From CAZCGA01 sp964498075 (GTDB lineage: Bacteria; Desulfobacterota; Binatia; HRBIN30): a stretch of DNA of 45,127 nucleotides. The DNA is taken from the NCBI GenBank assembly GCA_964498075.1, contig CAZCGA010000042.1, positions 1 to 45,127 on the forward strand, written 5' to 3'. The notes below the pieces were generated by a model that was not told the DNA's origin, made no database searches, and saw only the letters and a list, made by a program, of their open reading frames with translations. The stretch's first letter is position 1, and every line of letters begins with the position of its first letter. The position numbers were made by a program, and so were the translations under genes. Shown piece after piece: positions 30,921-38,165 of the stretch.

Positions 30921-31765
30921 GCCCTGAAATTATGTTCTAATTGCGCGCTTGACCCAGCGATCCGGTCGCCCAAGCTGTGCGCCCGGGCCTGCTCCAGCGC
31001 GCGCTCGGCCCTGTTCCACTGTCCATACAGGAGCGTTTGCGCCAGAAGCGCGTGCCCAAGTAAGACCTGTGCGGCGTCGGGGTCGTGCGTCTCGTTCAAG
31101 AACTCGTTTGCCCATGTCGTGCGGAAGCGGTGGACGAACGCCTTGCGTACTCCCGCCCTGACGCCGGCTGCGCGCACGATCTGATAGACGCCCTCGCGGG
31201 TCAACTGATGCCCGCCCCTGCCATACCACACCGGTCCGTCGCGCAGCGCCATCGGCCCACCGGTGTAGAGCCGGAGCGCGTCCATCGCTGCCCGGCCAGG
31301 CGCAACCCACCTACGGCGCTGCCCTTTCCCTTCGACGCGGAGCAAGCCTGCCTCCCAGTCGATGTGCTCAGCGCGAAGGCCAACGAGTTCCCCTAGCCGC
31401 ATCCCTGTCGCGACCAGCAATAGGACGATCGCGCGGTTGCGGGGCGTCTTGCAGGCCGCGACGAGCCGGCGCAGCTCCGCGAGCGTGTAGGGCTGCTTCG
31501 GCTCCGGGCGGGGCCGCGCGATGCGAATGCCCACGGTCGGGTCATCGTCGAGGCGGCACCAGCGAAAGAAGGCGTGAAGGATGCAGAGACGGTTGATCGT
31601 CGTCTCTGCCGTGCAGCGGGAGCGAGAGTCGGCGAGGAAGCCGCGCACTTCCAGGACGGTGGCCGTGGCAGGGTCGTGGTCGAGCCACGATGAGAAGAGG
31701 CGCAGCGCGCGCAGTTCGTTACTGACGGTGAACGGTGAGCGTCCTAGCTCGTAGAGTCGATGGAT
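30917..31765 (-). CDS. int: Tyrosine recombinase (integrase), near-cognate start
   Basis: About 282 residues if started at ATC 31765. The catalytic domain has T-G-M-R-L-G-E-L (first Arg), V-H-R-F-R-T-T-W (H-x-x-R), L-L-G-H-A and L-Y-G-Q-W (nucleophilic Tyr). The core-binding domain continues upstream of GTG 31648 without a stop (S-P-F-T-V-S-N-E-L-R-A-L-R-L-F), so the GTG start would truncate it. No ATG, GTG or TTG occurs between the upstream TAG and GTG 31648; ATC 31765 has GGGAAG seven bases before it. It catalyses insertion into and excision from the host chromosome. Confidence 0.8.
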   Translation of the reverse strand: MHRLYELGRSPFTVSNELRALRLFSSWLDHDPATATVLEVRGFLADSRSRCTAETTINRLCILHAFFRWCRLDDDPTVGIRIARPRPEPKQPYTLAELRRLVAACKTPRNRAIVLLLVATGMRLGELVGLRAEHIDWEAGLLRVEGKGQRRRWVAPGRAAMDALRLYTGGPMALRDGPVWYGRGGHQLTREGVYQIVRAAGVRAGVRKAFVHRFRTTWANEFLNETHDPDAAQVLLGHALLAQTLLYGQWNRAERALEQARAHSLGDRIAGSSAQLEHNFRA

Positions 31766-31780
31766 TCGGTAGCTTCCCTG

Positions 31781-31796
31781 CCAGGAATCCTCCTGG
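31781..31796 (-). promoter_or_regulatory. Hairpin containing an AGGAGG upstream of integrase
   Basis: CCAGGA (31781-31786) and TCCTGG (31791-31796) form a perfect stem around a 4-base loop. On the leftward mRNA it contains AGGAGG, which would be hidden in the stem. It lies between the repressor stop and the integrase coding sequence, so it could limit integrase translation. Confidence 0.45.
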
Positions 31797-31808
31797 TAGG
31801 CGTTCGTT

Positions 31809-32027
31809 TTAGGAAGCTATCTCCTGGGGGGTAGTCTTCCCGAGCAGGTCTTCGATAGTGAGACCTAGCCCACGAGCCAGCTTTACCAGCGTGTCTGGCT
31901 GGAGCTTCGTACGCTCGCCGCGCTCGATCATATAGAGAGCGCTTTCCGTGAGTCCCCACCGCTCAGCGGCTTCATGGACGCTGAGGCCCAGCTTATTCCG
32001 TTCCTCTCTCACGAATGAACCTAGCAT
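31809..32027 (-). CDS. XRE-type helix-turn-helix repressor
   Basis: 72 residues from ATG 32027. Sequence L-G-L-S-V-H-E-A-A-E-R-W-G-L-T-E-S-A-L-Y-M-I-E-R-G is an HTH_3/XRE DNA-binding domain, and the protein is little more than that domain. The start sits 13 bases after the -10 of its promoter, giving a nearly leaderless mRNA as for lambda cI. An upstream ATG at 32072 falls in the promoter and is unlikely. It is the candidate lysogeny repressor binding 32069-32080 and 32124-32137. Confidence 0.85.
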   Translation of the reverse strand: MLGSFVREERNKLGLSVHEAAERWGLTESALYMIERGERTKLQPDTLVKLARGLGLTIEDLLGKTTPQEIAS

Positions 32028-32040
32028 TGTACGCGGCTCT

Positions 32041-32069
32041 ATTGTAGGCCTGCCGCCCCGTCTTGTCAA
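32041..32069 (-). promoter_or_regulatory. Leftward repressor promoter
   Basis: On the minus strand TTGACA (32064-32069) is 17 bases from TACAAT (32041-32046). The transcript would start only ~6 bases before the repressor ATG at 32027. The -35 abuts operator-like repeat 1. Confidence 0.75.
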
Positions 32070-32080
32070 CACAATCGTGT
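32069..32080. promoter_or_regulatory. Operator-like repeat 1
   Basis: ACACAATCGTGT is a dyad (ACAC-AATC-GTGT) touching the -35 of the repressor promoter. It shares CACA-R-TCGTG with repeat 2. Confidence 0.6.
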
Positions 32081-32111
32081 AAAACTCCCTGAACTTGGGG
32101 TCTCTAGGGGC

Positions 32112-32142
32112 TTGACATTCTGCAGCACAGTCGTGCTATACT
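32112..32142 (+). promoter_or_regulatory. Rightward early promoter
   Basis: TTGACA (32112-32117) and TATACT (32137-32142) are separated by 19 bases, slightly long, with operator-like repeat 2 in the spacer. A start near 32149-32150 would leave only 3-4 bases before ATG 32153. Confidence 0.6.
32124..32137. promoter_or_regulatory. Operator-like repeat 2
   Basis: AGCACAGTCGTGCT is a perfect dyad (AGCAC-AGTC-GTGCT) in the spacer of the early promoter, sharing CACA-R-TCGTG with repeat 1; centres are 56 bases apart. A bound repressor here would block the early promoter. Confidence 0.65.
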
Positions 32143-32152
32143 CAGCCTTGAC

Positions 32153-32332
32153 ATGAGAAACATCATCGTCGAGAAAGGCAGGGCAGTAGACATGACTCCG
32201 GCCCCCAAAAGGGCCACTCAGCCCTCACAGGATGCCCGTAGGGCCACGTGTAAGCCGTATTCAGGTCAGTCCGCCAGTCGGGTGGCCTCCGGCCTGCTGG
32301 CGCTCAGCGTGGCTCGCAAGGATCGGCCATGA
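32153..32332 (+). CDS. First early gene, small basic protein
   Basis: 59 residues, in the place where cro often lies. Start at ATG 32153 gives an almost leaderless mRNA; an in-frame ATG at 32192 has AGGGCAG upstream and is an alternative (46 residues). Basic and Ser/Ala-rich (T-P-A-P-K-R-A-T, S-V-A-R-K-D-R-P); no HTH is visible. It overlaps the next gene by ATGA. Confidence 0.5.
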   Translation: MRNIIVEKGRAVDMTPAPKRATQPSQDARRATCKPYSGQSASRVASGLLALSVARKDRP

Positions 32333-32736
32333 TCATCTTCCAACTCACCTTGTCCGGCCACATGCTGCGTACGCTCGTCAGCGTTCGAGAACAGACATGG
32401 CTGGAGCATGATACGCGCAGCTTCCCTGACCATTTCATTTCTTCGATCAGGGCTCTCGAGCGCGAACGCCTGATCACACACGAGTCGCCCTGCAATTGCA
32501 ACGAGCCGACGCGGTGGATTCAGGCAGCAAAGGATGACTTTGCGCGCAGTGACGGCAAGGCCCACTTTCATATGCCTGGCCGGAAACACGCGTTTGAGAT
32601 TACGGAGAAGGGCGAACTTGCGCTGCGCATCGCTGCCCAAGACCTGAGCGACTTCTTGGTCGAAGTGCAGAGCGAGCAGAAGGCGCGGCTAGTCGCTGCC
32701 CAGGACAGTCGGAAGAGATTGAAGAAGAGATCATGA
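32329..32736 (+). CDS. Possible winged-helix protein
   Basis: 135 residues, ATGA-coupled. F-I-S-S-I-R-A-L-E-R-E-R-L-I looks like a recognition helix and F-E-I-T-E-K-G-E-L-A-L like the following wing strand, as in winged-helix DNA-binding proteins. A C-x-C pair and a basic, coiled C-terminus are present. Role in early regulation is inferred. Confidence 0.55.
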   Translation: MIIFQLTLSGHMLRTLVSVREQTWLEHDTRSFPDHFISSIRALERERLITHESPCNCNEPTRWIQAAKDDFARSDGKAHFHMPGRKHAFEITEKGELALRIAAQDLSDFLVEVQSEQKARLVAAQDSRKRLKKRS

Positions 32737-32954
32737 TCGCGCTCCTACTCACTGTCGCTCTCCTTGCCCACGCCGCACAGCCCTGCCCTAGCTACCTCGA
32801 CGTGGCCGCGCGCTTCGGGACCTATCCCGGCAGCGCGGTGTCTGAGGCTGGGTATCACTACTCGGGACTCTACGACCTGAACAAAGACCTGCGGATCAAT
32901 GTGCAGGACATCATCCTGGCGGAGTTGTGCGCGGGAGAGGCTTCCGATGCCTAG
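32733..32954 (+). CDS. Secreted protein with a dockerin-like calcium loop
   Basis: 73 residues. The first ~17 residues (I-A-L-L-L-T-V-A-L-L-A-H-A-A-Q) are a signal peptide. Residues 48-62 read D-L-N-K-D-L-R-I-N-V-Q-D-I-I-L, an excellent match to a dockerin type I EF-hand-like loop (D-x-N-x-D-x-x-x-N-x-x-D). Dockerins come in pairs; only one is present. It is exported and probably binds calcium or a cohesin-like partner. Confidence 0.65.
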   Translation: MIALLLTVALLAHAAQPCPSYLDVAARFGTYPGSAVSEAGYHYSGLYDLNKDLRINVQDIILAELCAGEASDA

Positions 32955-33147
32955 CGTCGCCGTTGCCGAGCAGAAGGGGGGCTGGATACTGACGGGTGGC
33001 CTCAGTCCGCTGGACCGTGCGCTCCACGCGGTCGTCATCGGCACTGAGCGGACGCTCTGCGATAAGCCAGGCTTTGTCGGCTACGACCGCAAGCGAGACG
33101 GCTTGCGTCAACTCTGCGGTTCCTGCCTTGGAGCACGATCATGCTAG
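32947..33147 (+). CDS. Hypothetical protein, 66 aa
   Basis: Overlaps the dockerin-like gene by eight bases. A Cys-bearing C-terminus (C-G-S-C) hints at metal binding. The N-terminal V-A-V-A-E-Q-K-G-G-W-I-L-T-G is beta-like. No family recognised. Confidence 0.5.
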   Translation: MPSVAVAEQKGGWILTGGLSPLDRALHAVVIGTERTLCDKPGFVGYDRKRDGLRQLCGSCLGARSC

Positions 33148-33646
33148 TCGCCGTTGCCGATCTGACCGTGAGCGCTGCGCCTCCCCTAGGCCGCAGTCCC
33201 TCGTTTCTCTTCTGTCCACCAGCAGGAGAGGCTCACGGTCAGATCGGCGCTGGTGATCGCCGTCCCTCCTGTTTGCCACCGGAAGACGCGGCGACGCCGG
33301 TGCCCCCTATTCCTTGGCCGGTCGGTCTCACGCTTCCCCCGAGGCCGGCCGGCAATCCACACATTAGCCCGCGTCCACGTGTGCAAGAGCACAGCGCCAT
33401 TCCGCCCTGCGCTGCAACGTGGAGCGGGTGCGATGAGTGGAGCAAGGCAGTGGCAGCGGGATGGCAAACCGCAAGTTCTGACGCCTATAGCCTCCACAGC
33501 TCCAATTCTCATCGTGCCCGCCCTGCGTTGCAGGAGAAAGCGAGGACTTATCGAAGATAGGGAACGCGGAAGGGCCAGGAAATGCAGGGAATCCCACATC
33601 GCCTGGCCCAAGCCGCTTCAACGGAACAGAACGAGAGGAATATAGC
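33148..33646 (+). other. Region without a convincing gene
   Basis: About 500 bases. Open frames exist on both strands (a 139-codon plus frame from ATG 33141 after GGAG, another at 33253-33645, and minus frames), but their products are Pro/Arg/Ser-rich without recognisable motifs. The main structure is the 18-bp inverted repeat at 33156-33248. Possibly a degraded insertion or an untranslated RNA. Confidence 0.4.
33156..33248. repeat. 18-bp perfect inverted repeat with 57-bp centre
   Basis: GCCGATCTGACCGTGAGC (33156-33173) and its exact reverse complement (33231-33248) flank 57 bases. It would form a very stable RNA stem or could be the end repeats of a tiny mobile element. No T-tract follows. 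Confidence 0.75.
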
Positions 33647-34276
33647 ATGACTGAGACGAAAGCACCTTACGACATTCCGCCTGCCCGCCAGTGCTCTGAT
33701 ACCTGCTGCACGCATCCCCCGCATGAATGGACGCTGGATGGCAAAGGCTATCGCTGCGCGGGGCTGGCAAAGAACGATGAGCACTACTTCCCCGCTAGCG
33801 GCGGCTCCCGCGCCGCAGAGCCGATGTTCCCAGAAGGCATCCCGTTGGTGGATTTCGCTCGGCCAGGCTACGAACCGATAATGTCGGACACGCGTGATCT
33901 CGGCATCGCTCCCAGCCGGTACGCCGCCGACGGCGTGGGCTATCCCTGCGGCTGCGAGTTCAGGACGATGGATGTTCAGCGGCTGGCTACACAGGTTCAC
34001 CTATCGGCCAGCCCAGAATCGCCAAGTATGGCGCTCCGTTGGCGGCCGTGCGTTGCGCACCGAAGGGTCGACCGGGAGTCGGTGGATGATGACGCCCGCG
34101 ACGAAGAGACGCTGCGCGAGGTCATCGAAGTCTCGCGCTGGCGCAACTGGCCGGTGCTGGCGATGGCGGCCGAGAGCGCGCTGCGAGAGTTGCACGAGGC
34201 CCGGGAGCGCCGGCGCATACGCGAGCTGGAGCGCGACCACGGCGTGAGCGCGAACAGGACGTGGAGGGCGGAATGA
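33647..34276 (+). CDS. Hypothetical protein, 209 aa
   Basis: Starts after GAGAGGAATATAGC. N-terminal Cys/His cluster (C-S-D-T-C-C-T-H-P-P-H, then Y-R-C), a C-G-C-E-F motif near 105 and a helical C-terminal half rich in Arg/Glu. The last residues R-D-H-G-V-S-A-N-R-T-W-R-A-E are almost repeated at the end of the next gene. Function unknown. Confidence 0.6.
   Translation: MTETKAPYDIPPARQCSDTCCTHPPHEWTLDGKGYRCAGLAKNDEHYFPASGGSRAAEPMFPEGIPLVDFARPGYEPIMSDTRDLGIAPSRYAADGVGYPCGCEFRTMDVQRLATQVHLSASPESPSMALRWRPCVAHRRVDRESVDDDARDEETLREVIEVSRWRNWPVLAMAAESALRELHEARERRRIRELERDHGVSANRTWRAE
34232..34253 (+). repeat. Shared 3'-end repeat, copy 1
   Basis: CGCGACCACGGCGTGAGCGC and following bases encode R-D-H-G-V-S-A-N-R at the end of 33647-34276; nearly identical to copy 2 at 34846-34868 (C/T difference). 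Confidence 0.7.
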
Positions 34277-34893
34277 ATACACAGCTTGAAACGACCGAGC
34301 TTGTTCAACTCGTGGAACGCGGCGCAGAACGATCTCGCGCTGAAGTCGAAGCCTTCGAGCAGTTCGCCAAGTTCGTAGCCGAACTTCAGATGCCGCGCAC
34401 GCTGGCCGATTACTACGGCTTCACAGGCGCGTACCTCATCACGAATAGGTGGCTTCAGATCACGCTCCAGGCGAGCGACCAAGCGACACCGGATGCCACG
34501 ATGCTCGTCTTCGGCACAATTCAGAAAGTCGCACAAGAACTCCGCGAGCACGGTTGGAGTTCATCGGTTGGCATGGAACTGAAGGCGTCAGAGGCGTCAG
34601 ACTACACGAAGACGATGACCGCCGTTCTGTCGATGCGCCGTCCATTCGCGGGCAGTGCGTACCAGATCGACTTCGACTTTTTCGGACTACCGGAAGGCCC
34701 CTACTGTCGCCTCGTTGAAGAGACGGTAGATGTTCCCGCCGTACCGGCAACTACGAAGACGGTGATGCGCGTCGTGTGTGAGGAACAAGAGCAACTGCCA
34801 TCGCCAGCGTTACCGTCGCCAGCCCTGCCGGAGGCAGCAGAGTCCCGCGACCACGGTGTGAGCGCGAATCGAAGTGGAAGGGCAGAAGGGTGA
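34273..34893 (+). CDS. Hypothetical protein with repeated C-terminal tag
   Basis: 206 residues, start after GGAGGGCGG, ATGA-coupled. Alpha/beta with an acidic N-terminal helix (A-E-V-E-A-F-E-Q-F-A-K), a Pro-rich linker (L-P-S-P-A twice) and the end R-D-H-G-V-S-A-N-R-S-G-R-A-E-G, matching the tag of the previous gene. No family recognised. Confidence 0.6.
   Translation: MNTQLETTELVQLVERGAERSRAEVEAFEQFAKFVAELQMPRTLADYYGFTGAYLITNRWLQITLQASDQATPDATMLVFGTIQKVAQELREHGWSSSVGMELKASEASDYTKTMTAVLSMRRPFAGSAYQIDFDFFGLPEGPYCRLVEETVDVPAVPATTKTVMRVVCEEQEQLPSPALPSPALPEAAESRDHGVSANRSGRAEG
34846..34868 (+). repeat. Shared 3'-end repeat, copy 2
   Basis: Near-identical to 34232-34253; encodes the end of 34273-34893 in the same codon frame. 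Confidence 0.7.
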
Positions 34894-35129
34894 AGACGAT
34901 GACAATAACCGAGACAATCGCGCTGCTCACAAGCGATCCAGGCGATCCAGAGATGGAGCGCTGGTTCGATGACGCCCAGAGAGGCTATCAAAAGGCTCGC
35001 CTCATCGAGAAGTCGGGCATCGACCGCTATCATCCCGAGAACGAGCGCATCCTGCGGCTGATCTTCACGCTCCGCAAAGCCCGTGGGCAAGTGCTATTCG
35101 ACCCGAATGAGGAGGAGGCAAGGGAATGA
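34890..35129 (+). CDS. Hypothetical protein, 79 aa
   Basis: GTG start in a GTGA overlap with the preceding stop; ATG 34899 is an alternative. Charged and helical (E-R-W-F-D-D-A-Q-R-G-Y-Q-K-A). No family recognised. Confidence 0.6.
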   Translation: MKTMTITETIALLTSDPGDPEMERWFDDAQRGYQKARLIEKSGIDRYHPENERILRLIFTLRKARGQVLFDPNEEEARE

Positions 35130-35212
35130 TCTCCCTCGCCCTCTTCGCCGCAAGCTCCCTCATGGAGAACGTCCGGCGCGGAGCGATCGCACGGCGCTTG
35201 GAGATGGCATGA
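35126..35212 (+). CDS. Tiny coupled ORF, 28 aa
   Basis: ATGA overlaps on both sides (35126 and 35209). Hydrophobic start (I-S-L-A-L-F-A-A-S-S-L) then basic end. It may be a real peptide or simply a bridge that carries ribosomes to the nuclease gene. Confidence 0.35.
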   Translation: MISLALFAASSLMENVRRGAIARRLEMA

Positions 35213-36069
35213 AGTCAGAACGCCGTGAGGACCTAGAGGCCAAGGAGATCGACCGCTGGCGCATGCGTCTCTCGCAGCGGCGCGAGGGCAAGCATAACTC
35301 CGACAACATCAACTGCAACGTGAAGTCCGTTGGCCTTGCACGCCTCGCGATGATCGGCAACTCCATCGGCTACGACGATCAATCGGTGCTGCGCATGATG
35401 GAAGGCATCTGGATCGGTGAGGGCATTGAGACAGACTACGTGTCGCAGATACCCGCCATCTCCGAGGACATGGAGGGCGTTACCACGCTCGACATCTACA
35501 CGACAATGCCAGAGGAGATCAAGGTGACATCACGGTCGAGCCGGGGCGATCCGACTGCGATGGACTCATGGACGCTTCAACTCGGCGAGCAGGTATATCG
35601 GACGATGAAGCCGGAGTCGAAGGCTGGACGTGGCAGGCTGCGCATCTGGTACCGCCGCGCGGACTATCAGAAGATGCACTGTCCCGATCACGGTGTCCCG
35701 CCAGACGACGGCCCGAAAGAACGCCACCCGGAGACGAACCGGCTACGCAAAATCTGTCCCGAGTGCCGTGCATTTCTCACGAGCAGCGGCGACATGATCC
35801 ACTATCGCGTCCACGAATACACTTGGACGCGTGAAGAGTTGCAGAATAGCCACAACATGCTCGCATGGCGTGAAGGTGTGCGCGATGCGCTCATCGCAGA
35901 CGCACAGTACCAACCAGGCAATCCGCCGCCGATCATGTGGGGTCAGCCATACGAATGTCCGACCTGCCCCGTTCGGGAATGGTGGAGCTGTCCTGGCATG
36001 GACGGCACGGACGATCTCGAAGCGCAACTAACCGGCAGCATTCTAGAGCTACAGGAGGCGAAAGCATGA
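35209..36069 (+). CDS. PD-(D/E)XK nuclease, Cas4/RecB-like candidate
   Basis: 286 residues. Acid/Lys core T-T-L-D-I...M-P-E-E-I-K-V-T-S (about residues 95-110) fits D...E-x-K; a following W-T-L-Q-L-G-E-Q-V-Y resembles the Q-x-x-x-Y motif of RecB/Cas4-type nucleases. The second half carries several Cys (C-P-D-H, C-P-E-C, C-P-T-C-P, C-P-G-M) that could bind Fe-S or zinc as in Cas4. It is coupled to the next Cys-containing gene, suggesting a DNA end-processing pair for recombination or replication. Confidence 0.6.
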   Translation: MKSERREDLEAKEIDRWRMRLSQRREGKHNSDNINCNVKSVGLARLAMIGNSIGYDDQSVLRMMEGIWIGEGIETDYVSQIPAISEDMEGVTTLDIYTTMPEEIKVTSRSSRGDPTAMDSWTLQLGEQVYRTMKPESKAGRGRLRIWYRRADYQKMHCPDHGVPPDDGPKERHPETNRLRKICPECRAFLTSSGDMIHYRVHEYTWTREELQNSHNMLAWREGVRDALIADAQYQPGNPPPIMWGQPYECPTCPVREWWSCPGMDGTDDLEAQLTGSILELQEAKA

Positions 36070-36890
36070 CTAAATCACTATCCGAACGGGACGCAAACAA
36101 AGACGGTACGACGATGGCCGTAGCGCAGAGAGCTAGTGCTGCGCTCGCGCTACCCACGGACGGCGTGGCGGGGCTGACGGGCAGCTTCGGCAAGGGCGAC
36201 ATCACGATCCCGATCTGCTCGCTAGCTCAACTCATGTCACAGAATAAGGGAGAGGCCGGCAAGTTCTACTTCCCAGATGGGCGCTCGCTCGACATGATGC
36301 AGACGGTGGTGCTCGACATCGTGGCAACGCGCGCGATGTGGGCACCGATCAGCGAGTCGCTAGAAGGCCCGCTCTGCAAGTCGGCAGACCGCGTATATGG
36401 CATCCCGCTCGATGCCGCCCGCGTGCTCGAGGGCGAAGTCCTGCCAGGTTATCAGGAAGGCGACCCCATCCCCTGCGCGCGCTGCCCGCACTATGGCGAC
36501 GCGGAGACATTCACCGAGGACAAGACGCGGCTGCTGTGCCGCAACGGCTACACGCTGCTGATGGTAGACTTCGAGACGGACGCGCCGTTTCTCTTCTTCG
36601 TGAAGGGATCAGCGGTGAAGCCGGTCAAACAGCGCATTGTCTCCCCCGCGCTGATGCGCTTCAAGCGCACGGGCAAGGCCGAGCCGTGGGCGCAAGTGTA
36701 TGACTGGACGGCCAAGCTGGTCGAGCAACCAGGCAAGAAGTTCTACACACCGGAGATCATGCCGTCAACCGAGCTTGACGACGCGGCGAAGGACTACTAC
36801 GCCGCGATGTCGGCGGACTTGCGCGGCAGAGCCGGTGCCCAGACTATCGAGACGCCGGAATCTCTCGGCCAACAGGAACTCTCCAGCTAG
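36066..36890 (+). CDS. Hypothetical replication/recombination-cassette protein with Cys cluster
   Basis: 274 residues, ATGA-coupled to the nuclease. Four Cys in the middle (G-P-L-C, then I-P-C-A-R-C-P-H-Y and L-L-C-R-N-G) can form a zinc site. The C-terminal half is strand-rich (F-L-F-F-V-K-G-S-A-V-K-P-V, P-W-A-Q-V-Y-D-W-T-A-K-L-V), compatible with an OB-like single-strand DNA-binding role. That role is inference from the partner gene. Confidence 0.55.
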   Translation: MTKSLSERDANKDGTTMAVAQRASAALALPTDGVAGLTGSFGKGDITIPICSLAQLMSQNKGEAGKFYFPDGRSLDMMQTVVLDIVATRAMWAPISESLEGPLCKSADRVYGIPLDAARVLEGEVLPGYQEGDPIPCARCPHYGDAETFTEDKTRLLCRNGYTLLMVDFETDAPFLFFVKGSAVKPVKQRIVSPALMRFKRTGKAEPWAQVYDWTAKLVEQPGKKFYTPEIMPSTELDDAAKDYYAAMSADLRGRAGAQTIETPESLGQQELSS

Positions 36891-36919
36891 GCCCCGCAGG
36901 ACATGACGGCAGGGACGCT

Positions 36920-37384
36920 ATGAAGATTTATTTAGCTGCAAGATATTCCCGCAGAGAAGAGATGCTGGAGTACGCCGCCATGCTACGCGACGCCGGCATC
37001 GAAGTCACATCGCGCTGGATCAAGGGCGGGCACCAGATCAGCGATGACCAGCTCAACGACGGCCTGGATAAACGGCTCCTTGGTGCCCGTTACGCGACGG
37101 AAGATTTCACAGACCTAGATCGAGCTACTATAGCGATCTTCTTCTCAGAAGAGCCGCGTAGCACACCGTCTCGCGGTGGGCGGCACGTCGAACTCGGCGC
37201 TGCGCTCATGCTGGGGAAGCGGTGTGTCCTTGTCGGCCCTATCGAAAACGCGTTCATGTGCCTTGAGCAAATCGAGCAGTATGGCTCTTGGCACGATGCA
37301 TTTCTCGCGCTCATCGCGGAGCTGCCGGCGCGGCAAGTGGGAGAGGGCGAGATGAAGCAAGCAAGTAGCGAAAGGAGTCAGTGA
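36920..37384 (+). CDS. Nucleoside 2-deoxyribosyltransferase-like protein
   Basis: 154 residues. M-K-I-Y-L-A-A-R-Y-S-R-R-E-E at the start and R-H-V-E-L-G-A-A-L-M-L-G-K (catalytic Glu) in the middle are the signatures of the nucleoside deoxyribosyltransferase family, with D-L-D-R-A-T-I-A-I-F-F between. Phage members may salvage or modify nucleotides; some family members in other systems cut nucleotides or N-glycosidic bonds. ATG start follows a short gap of 29 bases. Confidence 0.75.
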   Translation: MKIYLAARYSRREEMLEYAAMLRDAGIEVTSRWIKGGHQISDDQLNDGLDKRLLGARYATEDFTDLDRATIAIFFSEEPRSTPSRGGRHVELGAALMLGKRCVLVGPIENAFMCLEQIEQYGSWHDAFLALIAELPARQVGEGEMKQASSERSQ

Positions 37385-37987
37385 ATGAGACTAGCGACTA
37401 TCGAGATGCCAGCAATCGAGGCGCGCAAGGCGTTCGTTGAATACCGCCACGCTGTGCGTGAACGGCACGACAAGGAAGATGAGGCGCTGATGCGCTGCTA
37501 CCGCGAGCTGGCACGGGGTAAGCTCATCGTCAATATCTTCGAGTCGATGCATAAGGCAGGCGTCAACAGCAAGAACCTGCCGCGACTGGCATTCGCTCGT
37601 GCGGATGAGCAGCATATTTTCGTCAATCGTACTGCCGATGGAGGTGCGACATTCCGGCCAGATGAACAGTATAAGCGGAATGGCTGGCCGCGAGATCGGG
37701 AACTTGTCTTAGCACGCAATTCATTTCCAGCCATCATGCCACCGGAGGGCCAATCTTGGACTTCTTCCCTGAGGGCGCGAGCCATCGTGCCGAATATCCC
37801 GCCTCAGTTCCGGCCGGCGCATGATCTCAGCAACTATCACATCCTCTGGGAAGCGGACTGGCAGCCGATCCCACGACCGCGCGATCCGGCGCTGCTCAAG
37901 CACATCGGCGGGCCGTTCTACGCCGTGCTAGCCATCTGGGATGTGACGCCGCTCGAAGCCGCTGTGCTGGGAGTGACAAGGAACTAA
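37385..37987 (+). CDS. Hypothetical protein, 200 aa
   Basis: Starts one base after the previous TGA, with AAAGGAG upstream. Basic N-terminal helix (A-R-K-A-F-V-E-Y-R-H-A-V-R-E-R) and a C-terminal W-x-P-I-P-R-P-R-D-P-A-L-L-K-H segment. No family recognised. Confidence 0.6.
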   Translation: MRLATIEMPAIEARKAFVEYRHAVRERHDKEDEALMRCYRELARGKLIVNIFESMHKAGVNSKNLPRLAFARADEQHIFVNRTADGGATFRPDEQYKRNGWPRDRELVLARNSFPAIMPPEGQSWTSSLRARAIVPNIPPQFRPAHDLSNYHILWEADWQPIPRPRDPALLKHIGGPFYAVLAIWDVTPLEAAVLGVTRN

Positions 37988-37991
37988 GCGC

Positions 37992-38165
37992 ATGATCCCC
38001 GACGCTCCGCCCGCCCTGGTCCTAGAGGGCAAACGCCAGCTCTACGAGCGCGTGGCGCGGCTAATGAAGGAGCATCAGGAGCTGAACAACAAGGGCCGCT
38101 ACCTCATGCTGCGCGTGCGGAAGGAAGCGTTTGAGCATCTCGTGGGCGGAGGGCGGCTGGGATGA
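37992..38165 (+). CDS. Small basic helical protein
   Basis: 57 residues, ATGA-coupled to the next gene. Helix with R-Q-L-Y-E-R-V-A-R-L-M-K-E-H and the C-terminus V-R-K-E-A-F-E-H-L-V-G-G-G-R-L-G. The DNA of this end is repeated at 38714-38768. Confidence 0.55.
   Translation: MIPDAPPALVLEGKRQLYERVARLMKEHQELNNKGRYLMLRVRKEAFEHLVGGGRLG

Noticed and set aside
33186..33611. 141-codon minus-strand frame
   Set aside because: Low-complexity Arg/Pro-rich product, no ribosome-binding site, and it crosses the 18-bp inverted repeat region.
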